Assembly (NCBI GenBank): GCA_963576475.1
Contig: OY754979.1
Coordinates: 31,918,278 to 31,982,277 of the forward strand
From: Molanna angustata
Lineage: Eukaryota > Arthropoda > Insecta > Trichoptera > Molannidae
Direction: 5' to 3'
Length of the DNA stretch: 64,000 nucleotides
Shown piece after piece: positions 1-12,250 of the stretch. Under the pieces are notes generated by a model. The model was given only the letters and a program-made list of their open reading frames with translations. It was not told the origin of the DNA and ran no database searches. Made by a program: the position numbers and the translations under genes. Positions within the stretch are counted from its first letter, which is position 1. Every line of letters begins with the position of its first letter.

Positions 1-175
1 GGATATTTCTTTGGTTAGTTAGTCCGCTATTGGTGCCATTTTAAAACTTCCTCGAATATTAGGTGTTTCTGATTTAATCACTTCTTGTAACACCGCCAGC
101 CATTTTGGCGATTTATTTAAGAAGTATGGAAATGGCAATTTGTACCCTAAATACATTATGTAAATAAATAAATAT
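1..175 (+). pseudogene. Possible LINE 3' end remnant
   Basis: A reading frame with one internal stop near the window edge runs to a TAA at about 161-163, immediately followed by a short (TAAA)n tract as in LINE 3' ends elsewhere in this window. The frame ends in LYPKYIM. I do not recognise the protein segment, so the LINE reading rests on the tail alone. Confidence 0.25.
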
Positions 176-430
176 AACTTAGTATGTTGTGAGCTGAGTG
201 CTAAATATCCTAATTACGTCCCTGTACATAAGGTAAATTATATATATATATATTGAAGAAATTATTAGAATAATACAATAGGTAACTTGATACTTAAATA
301 AAGCACGAATTTATTCGTATTATTCGTTGTTATTATTTTAAGCATACATATACATATATTAAAGTTTATTTCGTTAAAACATTATAGCGATAGAAATACG
401 CCACCCCTTTGAAATTGTAATCGTATACAT

Positions 431-581
431 GGGTGGTGGCAGCATGCTGGGTTAGTAATCCAATGGTTACGAGTTCGAATCCTGCCACGACCGATTTCGT
501 TCACCTATAGCACAAGCATTTATGCTTAGTTTAGGGAATGTATGAAGATGGACATTTATTTGTTACAAGGAAATATTCATT
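431..581 (+). repeat. tRNA-derived SINE, family 1
   Basis: The head resembles a tRNA gene, with a Pol III B box (GAGTTCGAATCCTGCC). The body runs through 'CACAAGCATTTATGCTTAG' to a tail near TTGTTACAAGG. The same family occurs at about 2560-2688, 18336-18490, 31898-32076, 36301-36390, 45081-45112 and 45585-45738. It is a non-coding retroposon dependent on LINE enzymes. Confidence 0.75.
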
Positions 582-786
582 TTTTATTAAAAAAATATAT
601 ATCATAGCATAACGTCAAGTGATTTTCCTATTTAAGGTAGGTAGAGAGCAATAACAGTAGCATAGTAGGTAGGCTATCTATCATGATAAGTATACATTTC
701 TCGCTTCATTCACTTCCATGCATCGTCCCATACACGCCTTTCCACTATTCTTATGTCTAACATAACAGTTTTCATCCTGTTCGGGT

Positions 787-1950
787 TTCGCAGATGACAT
801 GAAAATTTATCTAGCAATTAAAAATATAAATGACTGTTATAAATTACAAAACGATCTTAACAACCTATCCTTGTACTGTAATATAAACAAATTAGATATC
901 AACGTATCGAAATGTGCTTTATTATGTATAACGCGTAAAAGAAATTCTATAGCATACCCATACTCTATTAATAACTCCATGCTGAAGAAAGTTGACCACA
1001 TAAGAGATCTGGGAATAATAATAGATGACAAATTAACATATGAACAACACATACAAACCATCACAAATAAAGCCTATCAAATGCTCGGTTTCGTTATCCG
1101 TAGCTGTAAACAATTCAAAAACATTAATACACTAAAAACACTATACTTTACATACATTCGTCCTCACCTGGAATTCTGTACGCCAATATGGAACCCTCAT
1201 TACAAAGTCTACATTAATCAAATAGAAAATATTCAAAAAACCTTTTTGAAACACTTGGAGAGGCGCCTTTATGTTGAACACACTAATTATAATACTTCTA
1301 CCAGAAACTTCAATATGACTACATTACAAAACAGGAGACTTTATTTTGACCAAATATCACTTTACAAAATTTGCAATAACTTGATTGACTCGCCGGACAT
1401 ACTCAATAATATATCACTCACTCCATATACCAAATAGACATACCCGCTCACATAATTTATTTCACTTACCAGTATGCCACACTAATTACATACATATACT
1501 TTGCACCTTTGTTTAGAATTCAGCGAGATTACAATACATACACATTTCAAACACACGGACATTTTTCACGACACATTACTGCATTATCAAAAACAGATAA
1601 AGATGTTCTTAAACCCTAACATACAATCCAACAATCACCTCCTCAATCACTAATGATCCCTCCTTGTCATCCTAAAACATATTATGTACCTACTTGTTTT
1701 TTTCTTATATTATTGTACTTTTATATTATTATTATTTTTTATGTATCTTTTCTCTCTCTTTTTTTTTAAATTGATGTTACTTGTTGTATAATTTTTTTTT
1801 CATAACTAAGTATGTAACCAAACATTAGACATTCACAAATGTAAATAGAAGAAAGCATTTTTGGCTATGTTAACATTTAAAAACTGAATTGTAAATTATA
1901 TAATTAACAGCTGTAGCTTTCTGAGAGTAAATAAATAAATAAATAAATAC
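787..1950 (+). pseudogene. 5'-truncated CR1/Jockey-group LINE, RT C-terminal half
   Basis: The coding sequence starts inside the reverse transcriptase catalytic box: FADD is read at 787-798, so the first ATG (799) is part of that box and not a true start. The frame to 1437 carries the RT palm/thumb region of a CR1/Jockey-like LINE (DLGIIIDDKLTY, TLYFTYIRPHLEFCTPIW). Coding resemblance continues in another frame to a stop near 1619 (segment ending DKDVLKP), so at least one frameshift has broken the gene. A 3' UTR follows and the copy ends in a (TAAA)n tail at about 1929-1950. It is dead: fingers, endonuclease and ORF1 are absent. Confidence 0.8.
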
Positions 1951-2559
1951 ATCTTCATCCTTCAAAATTCCATTTATGTAATTGTATTCCCGTGACATGT
2001 TCTTTCCTTACTTTATCAAAATCTTAAGAACCCTCTTGCATCTTAGTAACTAAGACCTAAATTTACGGTTTCAAAAACATAGTACCTACACCCTTAATAC
2101 TAACGCACCACACATCCAAAATAAAACTTTTTCATATAAAATATAAAAAAATAATTACAAAAAAAGACTACATAAACAGACAAAATATTATGCAAAAAAA
2201 CATTAACTAAAAAAAACATAAAAAAATAACATAAACCTAGACTACATAAACACATAACCTTTGTACATACTAAAAGTTAATCGAAAATTTTTGTAAAGTA
2301 AGGAAAAAAGAAATAGACAAACTTATAGGAACAATAATATAAAATACAAATACTTTAAATAAAAATTGACATTTATATACAATTATAAACCAGGTGATTG
2401 TTCCCGTTCCACACTAAATAGGTATTACCTACACAATCTCAAAATTCTGTTCTCACAATAATTACCTCAATAAACATATGGGCTTACAAAAAATATATTA
2501 ACCAGGTCCCAATATCCGCCATAGTACCTGTCATAAATCCAATTTGTGATGCGATTTCA
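1951..2559. other. AT-rich stretch, nothing recognised
   Basis: Very AT-rich sequence with A-runs and no ORF, repeat boundary or RNA gene that I can support. Confidence 0.5.
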
Positions 2560-2688
2560 TACATTATTATAAATGCGTGTGCTATAGGTGTACGAAATCG
2601 GCCGAAGCACGCCGGAACTCGAACTCGCTATCACTGGATTGCGAAGCCAGCATGCTAACCGCTCTGCCACCGACCCGACCCATCTATA
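2560..2688 (-). repeat. tRNA-derived SINE, family 1
   Basis: Reverse-strand copy of the family at 431. The complement of GCCAGCATGCTAACCGCTCT forms the tRNA-like head, the B box is mutated (CGAACTC on the plus strand), and the body (GTGTGCTATAGGTG) lies at the lower coordinates. The 3' end is cut short. Confidence 0.7.
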
Positions 2689-3036
2689 GATTTTTACACA
2701 TTTACGTAAAGATCCCGGAGATGATTAATTTAACTATTTAGGTATATGAAATACTAAAATAATTACAAAATAATATGGAGCTGGGTACTTTTTGATTATG
2801 TTCCACTAAAGTGGGCATGAACAAGTGAAACGTGTATAAGAGAGCAGGTTTGTTAGGAAGAGAGGATGTATGAAACGTTGTTGAGGGACAGGGGTAGTAA
2901 AGTTTTCACGTGGAAATATTATTTTTGTATCATTTAATGATTCGGCGGATATTTTGTGGTAGTTAATATAAACCATTTTTGAAATATAAATTAGCTATAA
3001 ACCACTTGTTTTTTGAGTCAATTCGCGACATGTTTC

Positions 3037-3377
3037 ACAGAAGATGCTTAAACAACAATAATTTCTTAGAATTTGCTAACCACATTATCCAAACTAATCA
3101 CTCTTTCAATAACCACAAACTAAAACTGTTACATGAAACACAGAATAAAGGATACCGACTTAACAACTACGAAACGCTCGAAATACATAAACACATAAAT
3201 TCCGGTATAAAACTTATAAATAACCATACCTTTCATAACACTTCTCTAATACTTAATATATTCCCCATCAAAAACAAAAACACTTCACATTACCCCCCTC
3301 CCCCCACTAACCCAACCAACCCTCAACCGCCACCCCCCTCGCTTCACAGACAGACACACACAAATTCAACATGTTAG
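3037..3377 (+). pseudogene. PLE C-terminus: end of GIY-YIG endonuclease domain
   Basis: An ORF from 2979 runs through, but its first 19 residues come from the inverted arm. PLE-like sequence starts at about 3037. The segment RCLNNNNFLEFANHI, then YETLEIHKHIN and LNIFPI, aligns with the part of the 56468-57133 protein after its GIY-YIG core (RCLNNNNFSEFAEHL, LEILEIRK, LNTFPI). The GIY and YIG boxes and the whole RT are missing, so it cannot be functional. The proline-rich end after LNIFPIKN may be genuine or the result of drift. Confidence 0.65.
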
Positions 3378-3434
3378 TCTCGACACGCCGGTCGATGGAA
3401 GGACAGCGCTTCCGAAACATGTCGCGAAGTGACT
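3376..3434 (+). ncRNA. Degenerate hammerhead ribozyme-like motif in PLE-1 pLTR
   Basis: Downstream of the PLE ORF and in the same sense. A perfect 5-bp stem II (GGAAG / CTTCC, 3397-3413) is followed by GAAA (3414-3417), palindromic CATG (3418-3421) and TC (3422-3423). This matches the GAAA - stem III - UH order of a hammerhead. The CUGANGA box is not intact: TCGATGG stands in its place. It is best read as a decayed ribozyme. Confidence 0.4.
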
Positions 3435-3661
3435 CAAAAAAACAAGTGGTTTATAGCTAATTTATATTTCAAAAATATTATTTTTTGTTTTAAACACCCA
3501 TTTCAGTTTTATAAATTATTTTAATGATGGTGTCGAATCCACTACTTCAGGTTAAGTTATGATTTTTTTTTATTTTTCTATACGGTGATGACCGATTTTT
3601 TTTATGATATTAATAACACTTGAGTACTACAATAATAATAATAAAATATCATTATATACAT

Positions 3662-4215
3662 CCTCAAAAGAATTCGCGGCAGCTTTAATAGCTGCCTTCA
3701 TAGATTCCGCATTCTAAACTCGTCCTCATGTCAGTTATGCCATCACCCCGACCAAACTTTGGAGCACATTCTCTAGAAATGCTCTCACCCAATTGTGTCC
3801 TACAACAGAATGGAGCTCCTCGCTGCTTTCCGTGGGCCTCCTTAAGGTCCCATTAGGCATGCGGATTTAGTGGTCTCGAAGAAGAACTTTACAGCCTTAA
3901 TTTTTTTTCCATGGCTATAGAGCCCTGCTGAATAAAAAAAAATGAAATTCCAGAGTGTACTTGGTCAACTATCTTATGGCCAATTTTTCCAGTCACAAGC
4001 TTGAAGTAATCTCGCGATAATCCTTGTCTGTAAATATTACTTTAACCAACTTTGATTCTCATTTTTTGCACTGTTGTGCCGAGACCACGAGTCTAGAGGA
4101 GCTTCTAGAGCTACTCTTCGTACAATGCATTCTTTGTCATTCTTACTAGCGTTCTGCGAAAGGGCCGTTTTCAGTCCCAATATGCAGAGCGGGTGGAGGT
4201 GGTCGTAGCTAGATC
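3662..4215. repeat. Unclassified interspersed repeat, copy 1
   Basis: Relatively GC-rich for the window. The stretch around 4072-4205 (GAGCTACTCTTCGT, CAGAGCGGGTGG) recurs inverted at about 15753-15873. No intact ORF. The family is unknown to me. Confidence 0.4.
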
Positions 4216-4545
4216 AATTCGTAAATTGTAAATTATTTAATAGATCAAAATAAAATGCAACAAACGCACCGATCAAGCTTTAAATTGCTGATTTTAATTG
4301 CAATCAACCTTGCTGATTCCCGAATATTAAAACGTTTAAAAAATCTTTAACGATTCTACATGTATTCATTATTACCGTTTTTTTTACATGAAAAATATTT
4401 GTTAGTCGTTCTGTTTATTTGTTTTTTTTTTATTTATCTATTCATTGGTTTTTTGTATTAATTTAAGAGAAAAACGCAGTCTTGTTAAAATAAAAAAAAT
4501 ACGAATTGAATGTACATATATCTACACTATTTATGGCCTCACGTT

Positions 4546-4741
4546 GCATTGTTTGGTTGGGAGAAATTGCTTAATGACAATAAACACGTCATTGTACACA
4601 TTATTTACATGAATCAAATGAATATATAATAATGTTATTGGGTGTACAGAATGTTGAATGCTTCAATTTATATTTTTCATATACTTTTCTTTCTGTATTC
4701 CTGTTTTGTTTCCTTATTTATCAAAATAAATAAATAAATAT
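4546..4741 (+). repeat. LINE 3' end remnants with AAATA tail
   Basis: GGTTGGGAGAAATTGC followed by ATGACAATAAACACGTCATTG matches the 3' UTR of the LINE family at 6232-6945. A tail of AAATAAATAAATAAAT lies at about 4724-4740. Confidence 0.5.
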
Positions 4742-4769
4742 GTTTAATATCTTCCCAACTAATTGTTTG

Positions 4770-4915
4770 AATAGGTGTAGGCTGTTGGGGTCAGCTCTCT
4801 TCGTCCTTAAATTATAGGTCCATCTGTCTTGTATTACGTCACCTAGGCTACGTCTCTGCATTTGGTTGCGCCTTTGCACTATCCATCATAATTTCTGGTC
4901 TTCCTTTGACTATGA
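4770..4915 (-). pseudogene. RTE-like LINE C-terminal fragment
   Basis: The complement reads GDVIQDRWTYNLRTKRADPN. This resembles the C-terminal tail of other RTE-type fragments here (for example DRKTWRLRTRRADP at 12664-12975). It is frame-broken and short. Confidence 0.45.
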
Positions 4916-6231
4916 AGTCGATATGATTATATTTTGATGTCAAAATTAAATCGTAATAATAAATTATAATTGTAAATTTGAAACCCTTCACTGTTTGTTA
5001 GAAGTCGATGGTTATGATATAAGGATCATTGGTTTACCACCTCACGCGAATTATATACAATATTATGCGAATAAAAAAGTTATGGCCAAAGCAAATGAAA
5101 TACCCTTTTGCTTTGAAGAGTACCCAGTACAGAAAGACATGATGTAGGGTTGGCAGAGATGCTGGGTACGACCCGGAGGCATGTTAGGTTTTGCCTCCAG
5201 CTTCCAAACATGTTCAACTCAGGTGTACTTTAACCATGAAAAATCTTTTGAGGTAGGTATATTATAATATGAACATAAATATTACATATTACCTGTAGGT
5301 GGGATCTTTATACAGCACACATACAAGTTTTGTTGCCTACAGTTGCAAAAACACAAACGCGATTTTTTTTATAAAATTAAATTAATATTTCATTAGGACA
5401 GTCTATGAAATCGTACAATAAACCCATATTCAGAACCCGAGGTATTAATATAATTTTTGAAATTATTTGGGTACATCAAAAAATAAGTGATGCGTAAAAT
5501 TATAATTTTACTAAAGCCATATTTCAGTAATAATTTAAATAAACTTGTGTTTATTAATAATAATTATTATCATTTGAATAATTATATCCCACATAGTTCA
5601 GCACCTATTCTGAATGTAGTGCTTTTTTAGGTGAGATGAGACTGTTTTTTGTATATACACGCATGTGATGTTTTTAGTTTTATAATGTAATGCACAACCG
5701 CAGACCTTTCGCTGGTTACCTCACATTTTGGGATATGCCGTGATGGTATGAATGAATGAGTGTATAATGTCCCAAGCCCTTGATTAATAATATTTTAATT
5801 GCATTATTAAGTACATATACCTTTTAATAAGTTTAATCAAAATCGTTGTTCATTTATATTATGTTTATCTGTAGGTACTCAATTTTTTATTCATACATTG
5901 TTAAGTTCAATTTGAACAAATGAATAAAGCAACACGCTCCCGCGAGTAGCAATAATAATTGCATATGTACAAACCTAACCAATCAATTCTAAGCAAAATT
6001 TTGGTAAGAATAGGTTGGTTGAATAAATAATAATATTATAGGAATATTTGTATTGAGAAAGCAAATAATGCTAATTTAAATAAAATTTTCTGAACATTAT
6101 ACTTACTTACTCAGCCTCTTCTTGAGTCCAGTATTGGACAAAACATTGTATTATATTATTATTTTTGAACATTATATTTTTAGCATATTTTTTAAGTATA
6201 TTGTTATATGACCTTATTTTAAATTTATAAT
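4916..6231. other. Mostly unrecognised AT-rich DNA
   Basis: No gene seen. Two small pieces look like RTE 3' ends: about 5715-5765 (GCCGTGATGGTATGAATGAA, like the end of the element at 42835-43300) and about 6105-6150 (minus strand, CTCTTCTTGAGTCCAG). Confidence 0.4.
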
Positions 6232-6945
6232 ATTTATTTATTTATTTGAATCCTCTTGTACATACAATTTGTACAGTGGCGGGCTTATTGCCTAGTGGCA
6301 ATTTCTTCCAACCAACCAGAGTTAATGTTAAGTATACAAAACAATGTGTAGGTACTATGGCAATCAGTTACATAATCACATTAAAAAATAAATAAATACA
6401 GCAGAATAAAAGTAAAAAAAAACAAATAAGATAGCATAAAAGAACAATTCATAGCAATGATAGGAAAACTAAAGGATAAGGAAAGGAAGAGGAGAGGAAG
6501 ATGTAATCAGGTATTGTCATATAAATATTTTTGCTTTAGCCTTTTCTTGAAGATGTTTAATGAGATAGACGACGAAATATCAGGACTTAGGCTATTCCAT
6601 AGCCTAGCCGAATGTACTTCAAATGAAGAGCTTAAAAATTCAGAACTATGAATAGGGATAGATAGTAAAGCACGTTCAGCAGATCGAAGTGGCTTGAAAG
6701 ATAAGTGAATTTATCTTTGAGATACTGAGGTAAATTTGGATTAAAAAGGACATTGTATAGTAATGACAAGATATGTATATTATGTCGTTGTCCTATCTTG
6801 GGCCAATGAAGAAGATAAAACGGATTTTTTAGTCCAAAGATAAAACGGATGCAAACATTTTGAAGGCGTTCAAGTTTGTTGAGATGTTCCTCGTTTGCAT
6901 CCAAGTAGATAACATCAGCATAGTCAAGCAACAAATAATATGTGC
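6232..6945 (-). pseudogene. CR1/Jockey-group LINE 3' end, family with conserved GGTTGG tail
   Basis: The minus-strand frame at 6632-6934 reads LDYADVIYLDANEEHLNKLE and NVCIRFIFGLKN, the RT C-terminal region of a LINE. It closely matches the protein at 62547-62909 (LDYADVAYLDATEEQINKLE). Coding remnants continue to about 6560. The 3' UTR follows: the complement of 6260-6310 reads GGTTGGAAGAAATTGCC then AATAAGCCCGCCACTGTACA, ending in an AAATA tail at 6232-6246. 5'-truncated and frame-broken. Confidence 0.75.
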
Positions 6946-8579
6946 CTATAAGATAAATAACAATTACATATATAGGATTTTTTTAAAATAAGAATAGTCA
7001 CAGCAACTCCAACATAATTGATATCTTCTCCAACACAAGAGAGGTATGTAAAAAAAGAATGCTATTGATTCTGAGTAGAGAGGAGAATTTATGTTGATGT
7101 GTTGTTTATAAGGTCATATTTCATTGCTTTTTATTGTTATATGCACAAGTTTCATTACTTTATATCGTTGTATACATGCTTCTTTATGTTTACTTTGTAC
7201 TTTTTATTGTTGTATACATGCTTCTTTATGTTTTTATAGGATTTGTATAATTATGTCTTATTTATAAAGTTTTTTTTACTGTTTTTATCTCGGATGCTTT
7301 AATATGTTTGTGTGAAATATTGATGAACTTCGCATGATGTGTTCACTTTCAATAGGATGTTGACATTATATAAAATTATTAAGATATACTTTCTTGTGTG
7401 CGATTGTCAATATCTGTAACTGTCCCAAATAAAATAAAATAAAATAAAAAAATACATTTTATACGTATAAAGTGATATTGATTTATTTTTATATTTTATA
7501 TGTCTGTGTATAGTAGAATATAAACTATGTACAATATGAACATATACCATCTATAAAGCACGAAACACTTCATTCCTACTCAGAATAAGATATCTTTGAA
7601 TAGAATAAATCGCGACCAAATGGGCTCGCACCCAAATGTTCCACACCCAAGTGTCTGTCGCACCCAAATGTCTTTTCCCATTACGGCAAATAAGTGGACG
7701 AAAACTCCAAACATTCATTATATTTCAGCTTTATAAATAATATACTTATTTTCTTCACTTTTAAGCGGACATCTTCAAGCCACGTCAGCAAATTCAGTCT
7801 CAATCTATTTTCTACATCATCACTTGAGGGAATTCATTCTATATCTCGTCTTATTTTCAAATTTCCATTTTTATCATATGTCTTGATACTTTCTGCTGTT
7901 GATCTCAGTTTCTATCAAAAAATAAATCTATTTTTATATCGAGAGTCATAAATGCATACATGTGGAACTAAAGGGAGGTATCAGAGAGCTTGTGTTTGTT
8001 TGGTTTAGGGTCGATATATTTTACTACTGCAACCTGTTCACAAGACACTCCTTCAATTTTATATTTCTTTTCTTCCACACCCCATTTCGTTGGCTGCTGC
8101 CTTTTATATCCTGGGATGAAACGTACAAGCACATACTTATATGCGAATTGATTCGATAAATTCAGCGAAAGTTGTGCGGAGAAAACTAAAAAAATAAAGG
8201 CGAATAATTAAATTTGAATTATGCAACATAGTTTTTGTGGAGTTAGCTGATTTATTAATAATATCATAAAATAAAATATCAATAACGTAAAAATACTTAA
8301 TTATTGATATGCACTTTCTCAAAAGTAATTAATAGTTAAATGCGTATGTTTTAAATTATTTAAAATATCGAAATAGAATCAAACAAACCCATCGACCAGG
8401 TTTCTTCAAACAAACCTAACAACGTGAATTCTCTAAATTAATTTGGTACAGTGGTATTATTGAAAAAAACAATCACTGACCATATTAATGAGAAAAGAGA
8501 AGAGGGAACGGAAAGATGTTGAAGTAGTATTCAGAAACTATTTGACAAATATCGATTCTTATTAAATTATTATTTTAAT
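6946..8579. other. No gene recognised; one A-rich tail
   Basis: Short ORFs of 60-85 codons occur but show no family features. AAATAAAATAAAATAAAAT at about 7425-7450 looks like a retroposon tail. A small cluster of CACCCAAATG-type repeats lies at 7625-7680. Confidence 0.4.
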
Positions 8580-8960
8580 TCTTCTCTTTCTTCTTATCAG
8601 CCATGTTCGATCCACTGCTGGATAAAGGCTTCTTTTAAAGTATCTATCTTGAACTGTTTGCTATCATCCACAACCTGCATGCCGGACTGTGTCTTCTGTC
8701 TACCTTAAGTGTAAGTCTTCCGATGCCTCTTTTGTTAATCCAGGCCGTCCACTTCAGGTGACCCTCTGACGCCGTCTTGCTTTGCCACGTGTCCCGTCGT
8801 TTCAGCATCGCTGCTTTTTCTGCAATGTCAGCATCCTTTGTTCGGGTCCAATCTCCTCGTTTATGATTTAATCTCGGAGACGCCCATTGCTCGCTGAGCG
8901 CATTTTATTTTGTGTAAACTTTTGGCATACCATTTGGCATTAGAAAGCCATACGAGTCGT
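8580..8960 (-). pseudogene. RTE-type LINE C-terminal remnant
   Basis: The minus strand reads EAFIQQWIEHG then stop at about 8601-8633, like RTE C-termini that end in a similar QQW box. Upstream, a frame with TRTKDADI and HLKWTAWINK may be the preceding C-terminal domain. It carries in-frame damage and an AAGAAGAA-rich end. Confidence 0.4.
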
Positions 8961-11900
8961 AGACTTAAGCTTTCAAGCTGAAGAGCATCTCCTTGTTTCA
9001 AAGGTTGTGCTTTTACTTGCCGAAAGCAGTTATTTTTTTACTTCTAAATTTTATTGTCTACCCCAATAATAATGACACCGCGTTGTTTATTTTATGTATG
9101 AAATACAATTGCAGATTTTCCACGGTTCAAAATTCGAGCAACACCACCCTAAATATGCTTGTTTCTTTTTTCATTTCTTCGATGGTACTACTGACCTCCT
9201 CCAACTTACGCATACAACTTCCTCAGTTGGCTACTTGCAGGAGCTGTGCGTCATGTTTCTTTATGTCATCTTTTCGTTATTAGTCTCGCAATCTTTTTCC
9301 AAACCCTGATTGTCCAACCATAATAAATTCATTACTTAATAACAGAGTTTGGTACGTAGGTATGTATCATTTTTCACAAAGGCCACAGTATCGATACAAA
9401 AGTCTAAAAATCTCAAGAATTTAAGTATACTTTAATACCAAGTAAGTATGTAAACTGAACGATACGTGACCAAATTATTTGTAAAGGGATTCTATGGCCA
9501 TTTATTGACTGAAACCCGAGTTCTGTTTATCTTAGTGTATAAAGATATCCATCAAATTGATAAAGAGCGAACGATGTGTAGTTTTATACTATCAACGTAT
9601 TTGTGAAAAATTTCACTTAAAAATAAAACTTATGTACGAATCGAAAGAAAAGTATTTGTGAGAAAGAAAATACGTAATTAATGTAATACTTTATATTTGT
9701 AATGGCTGATTGTGGTATTTCTTTTGTTTCAGGTAATTGCAGTCTCTTCACTAGCCATGAATCTTTTTTGATCGATTTGAAGAAAATAAACTTATTCTAC
9801 GAGTTATTTTGTAAGATTTACATTGTTTTAATAAAAACAGGATTCAGTGAATAGAGTAGGACTTGATGAAATGGTTTTATTTTATTGAATTTGTGATTAG
9901 TTTCCACAAAGATATTTTTTCTTACACAGACCGATTGTTTCGGATATTAATCAGCCAAAATGATCGTCCTGTGAAAGCAAATAAGAAATCTTCGTGAAAC
10001 AAAAATCAATGAATTTAATAGAATATTAACTACATCAAAAAATATATACAAAAATATAATGATAACTTTTACAGTGCCAATTATAATATTCCAATTATAT
10101 CTCACTACTATATTAGTGCCAATTATATTAGTAAGATATTTTATTACATTTTAACAATTTTGAAAGGATAAGAATCGAGAAAGGTACGGAGGGGAGTGGA
10201 GAAGCATCTTCCAATAAGTACATCTTAGTTCTGCTTCATAGTTCTTGTTAAGTTTCGTAAGACAATGCAGGAAGCAGGAATGTCACCGTCGTCGGCTCCA
10301 TATCTCGAGATGGGACATGCCTCCAAAAGAAATTTTCTACATTCCGATCTGTCAGCGGCTCCATGTCTCCATGTGACCACGCACAAAGAGTCCAGGTCCT
10401 CCTGGACGCTGTCCATCAAACTTTGGGGATGTGTTCAGTGCACACTCGAGAAGGTTTATAATTTTTATTTATTTGACAGCTCACACAAGAATAAACTAAA
10501 AACTATCTATATAGGTACCTACTTAGAATTTGGATGAAACTTTGGAGACGCGTTTATAAAAAGAATAAAAACTTTCTTTAAAGATTTTACTTATAATATT
10601 GATTTAGTCCTATAGTTGACGCCAAATAACTTGAACTTTTAGCCGAGAAGGGGGGCGATATGCACGTAAACCAACGATTCAAAAATACACAAATTTGCGA
10701 TATGCGCAACCGGAAGCTCGATCAAGATGTTTGGCGAATATTATACTAGTCTTGAAAAGAAGAATACCAAGTAGATACACAAGAATACATAACTCAAATT
10801 TGTAGAATCACAAAAAAAGTTTTATTCGTTTTTGATTTGCAAAGAAATTCTTCAAAATGAAAAAAACACATTAAAAAAACCTTAAAATTTTTCTATTCTT
10901 GAAATTTCATAGATCACTAATTTAACATTATAATCTCCTTGATAATTTTATTCTCATTTAATTCAAATTCATAATTCGCATAGCATTCGTAATCATGGAT
11001 TAGATAACGTCTATTTTTGGGCGTTCATAATGATTTATGTATGCAAGTGTTCGTTGACAGCTACAATTAGTATGTCATCAGGGCATAGAGAAATATCCGC
11101 GGAATCCGCCGAATTAATCAAAAGTCATAGATAAACCAAAAAGCGAACAAGTCTATTTTGTATCGCCACTAATTTATTGTCGTCAAATTGAGTAGGGTTC
11201 TTTATTGCCGCTTTTGATACTGACAAAACGATAAATCCGTTAGTTTATTTTATTTATTGAAAAGAAAAAAAATATACTTGTGAAACTCCACAACACGTTA
11301 AGAGAAAGATATATTTTATTTTGTCTCGACTGTTATTTAAATTCAATCTCATTTCATTGAATGACTGGATAAAGTAATTTGTTTTCTAAATCGTTTGATG
11401 ATTTAAATCAACAACTGATCGTTTTTCTATGCGGACAGTTTATATTGATATAATTTATTCACAAAAAAAGAAAACAAATCCAATTGAGACGGCGGACGTA
11501 CATATGTTTAAACTGAAATAAAAATTAATGTTGAACGACCGTCCATTAAGCATATAACGCTAAATCTAGTGACTGAAAAAAATATGTTGGTATTTTTGAC
11601 GTTTTAGTAATGTATCTCAGATGTTTGCAGAGCGCAGGGTCCATGGCTTTGCCCCTCTCCAAAGACAGAAGATAGCTAATGCAAAAATAAGGATGGGGGG
11701 GTATGTGACTTTCCAATTCATTAAAGATGGCCATCAATTATGCAGTGACTTTAAGACATATTTACGGTTTTACTGTTTGTTTTTTTGCGTGTTCATTGAT
11801 ACAAAAGAGAAAGGCAATCGTGGTTTCACTGGATTCATGAATCCTGGCCCACGAGCACAGGCGACCAGAGTACCAGCCAGAACAGGCGAGCCACATGGGC

Positions 11901-12009
11901 TTGCGACCATGTATGCGAGATTTAGGGGCCCCTTTATGACTCAAGTCACGCTCACCACTCACCCACCAATCTCCGACTGATACTCCACTCCCCTGCGCAA
12001 CCAAATTCA
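8961..12009. other. About 3 kb with no recognised element
   Basis: AT-rich. The GC-richer islands at 10200-10460 and 11600-11990 hold ORFs of 60-119 codons on both strands with no motif I recognise. The second island lies next to the endonuclease fragment at 12010-12250 and may be its 3' flank. Confidence 0.4.
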
Positions 12010-12250
12010 ATAGGATGCGGATAATGCTGCTTTTACCACCCTATCTAAAAGTTCTTTTATTTTACCTCTTGGAAGAACCAGGTCTTTAAAGTAGGAATAT
12101 AAAGATTTTGCGGGCAGGCCTCTCACCCCCACCTCTACAGCATATATACTTGTGCTAAAGCCATTTTGAACTGTTCTATCTACCAGTTTCTTGTACTTGT
12201 TTAGTTTGTATTGGTGGTCTTTTGGAATATTTGTGTCCCATGGAACAGTC
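12010..12250 (-). pseudogene. Restriction-like endonuclease fragment of an R2/R4-type LINE
   Basis: The minus strand reads TVPWDTNIPKDHQYKLNKYK, VEVGVRGLPAKSLYSYFKDL and AALSASY then stop, without a break over about 80 codons. TVPWD...KxxKY followed by EVGVRG resembles the C-terminal half of the PD-(D/E)xK-type endonuclease of REL-ENDO non-LTR elements (R2/R4/NeSL/Hero group). The RPD part and the RT are absent. It is too short to trace a clade and differs clearly from the Dong copy at 21346-23520. Confidence 0.45.

Larger units (their letters stand above)
2975..3478 (+). mobile_element. Penelope-like element fragment (PLE-1) with inverted terminal arms
   Basis: Arms of about 62 bp at 2975-3036 and 3414-3476 are inverted copies of each other (AAATATAAATTAGCTATAAA shared, then GAGTCA and CGCGACATGTTTC). 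Between them is the 3' part of a PLE ORF. A 3' pLTR plus an inverted, truncated pLTR fragment at the 5' side is known for Penelope-like elements. The copy at 56204-57272 has the same layout with a different sequence. Confidence 0.65.

Noticed and set aside
2979..3037. ATG at 2979 as start of the PLE-1 gene
   Set aside because: The first residues are encoded by the inverted terminal arm, also present at 3414-3476. The copy is 5'-truncated and has no natural start.
11621..12010. ORFs of 119 (plus) and 82 (minus) codons
   Set aside because: Mutually antisense, no motif, no conserved start context. Possibly a consequence of the locally higher GC content.
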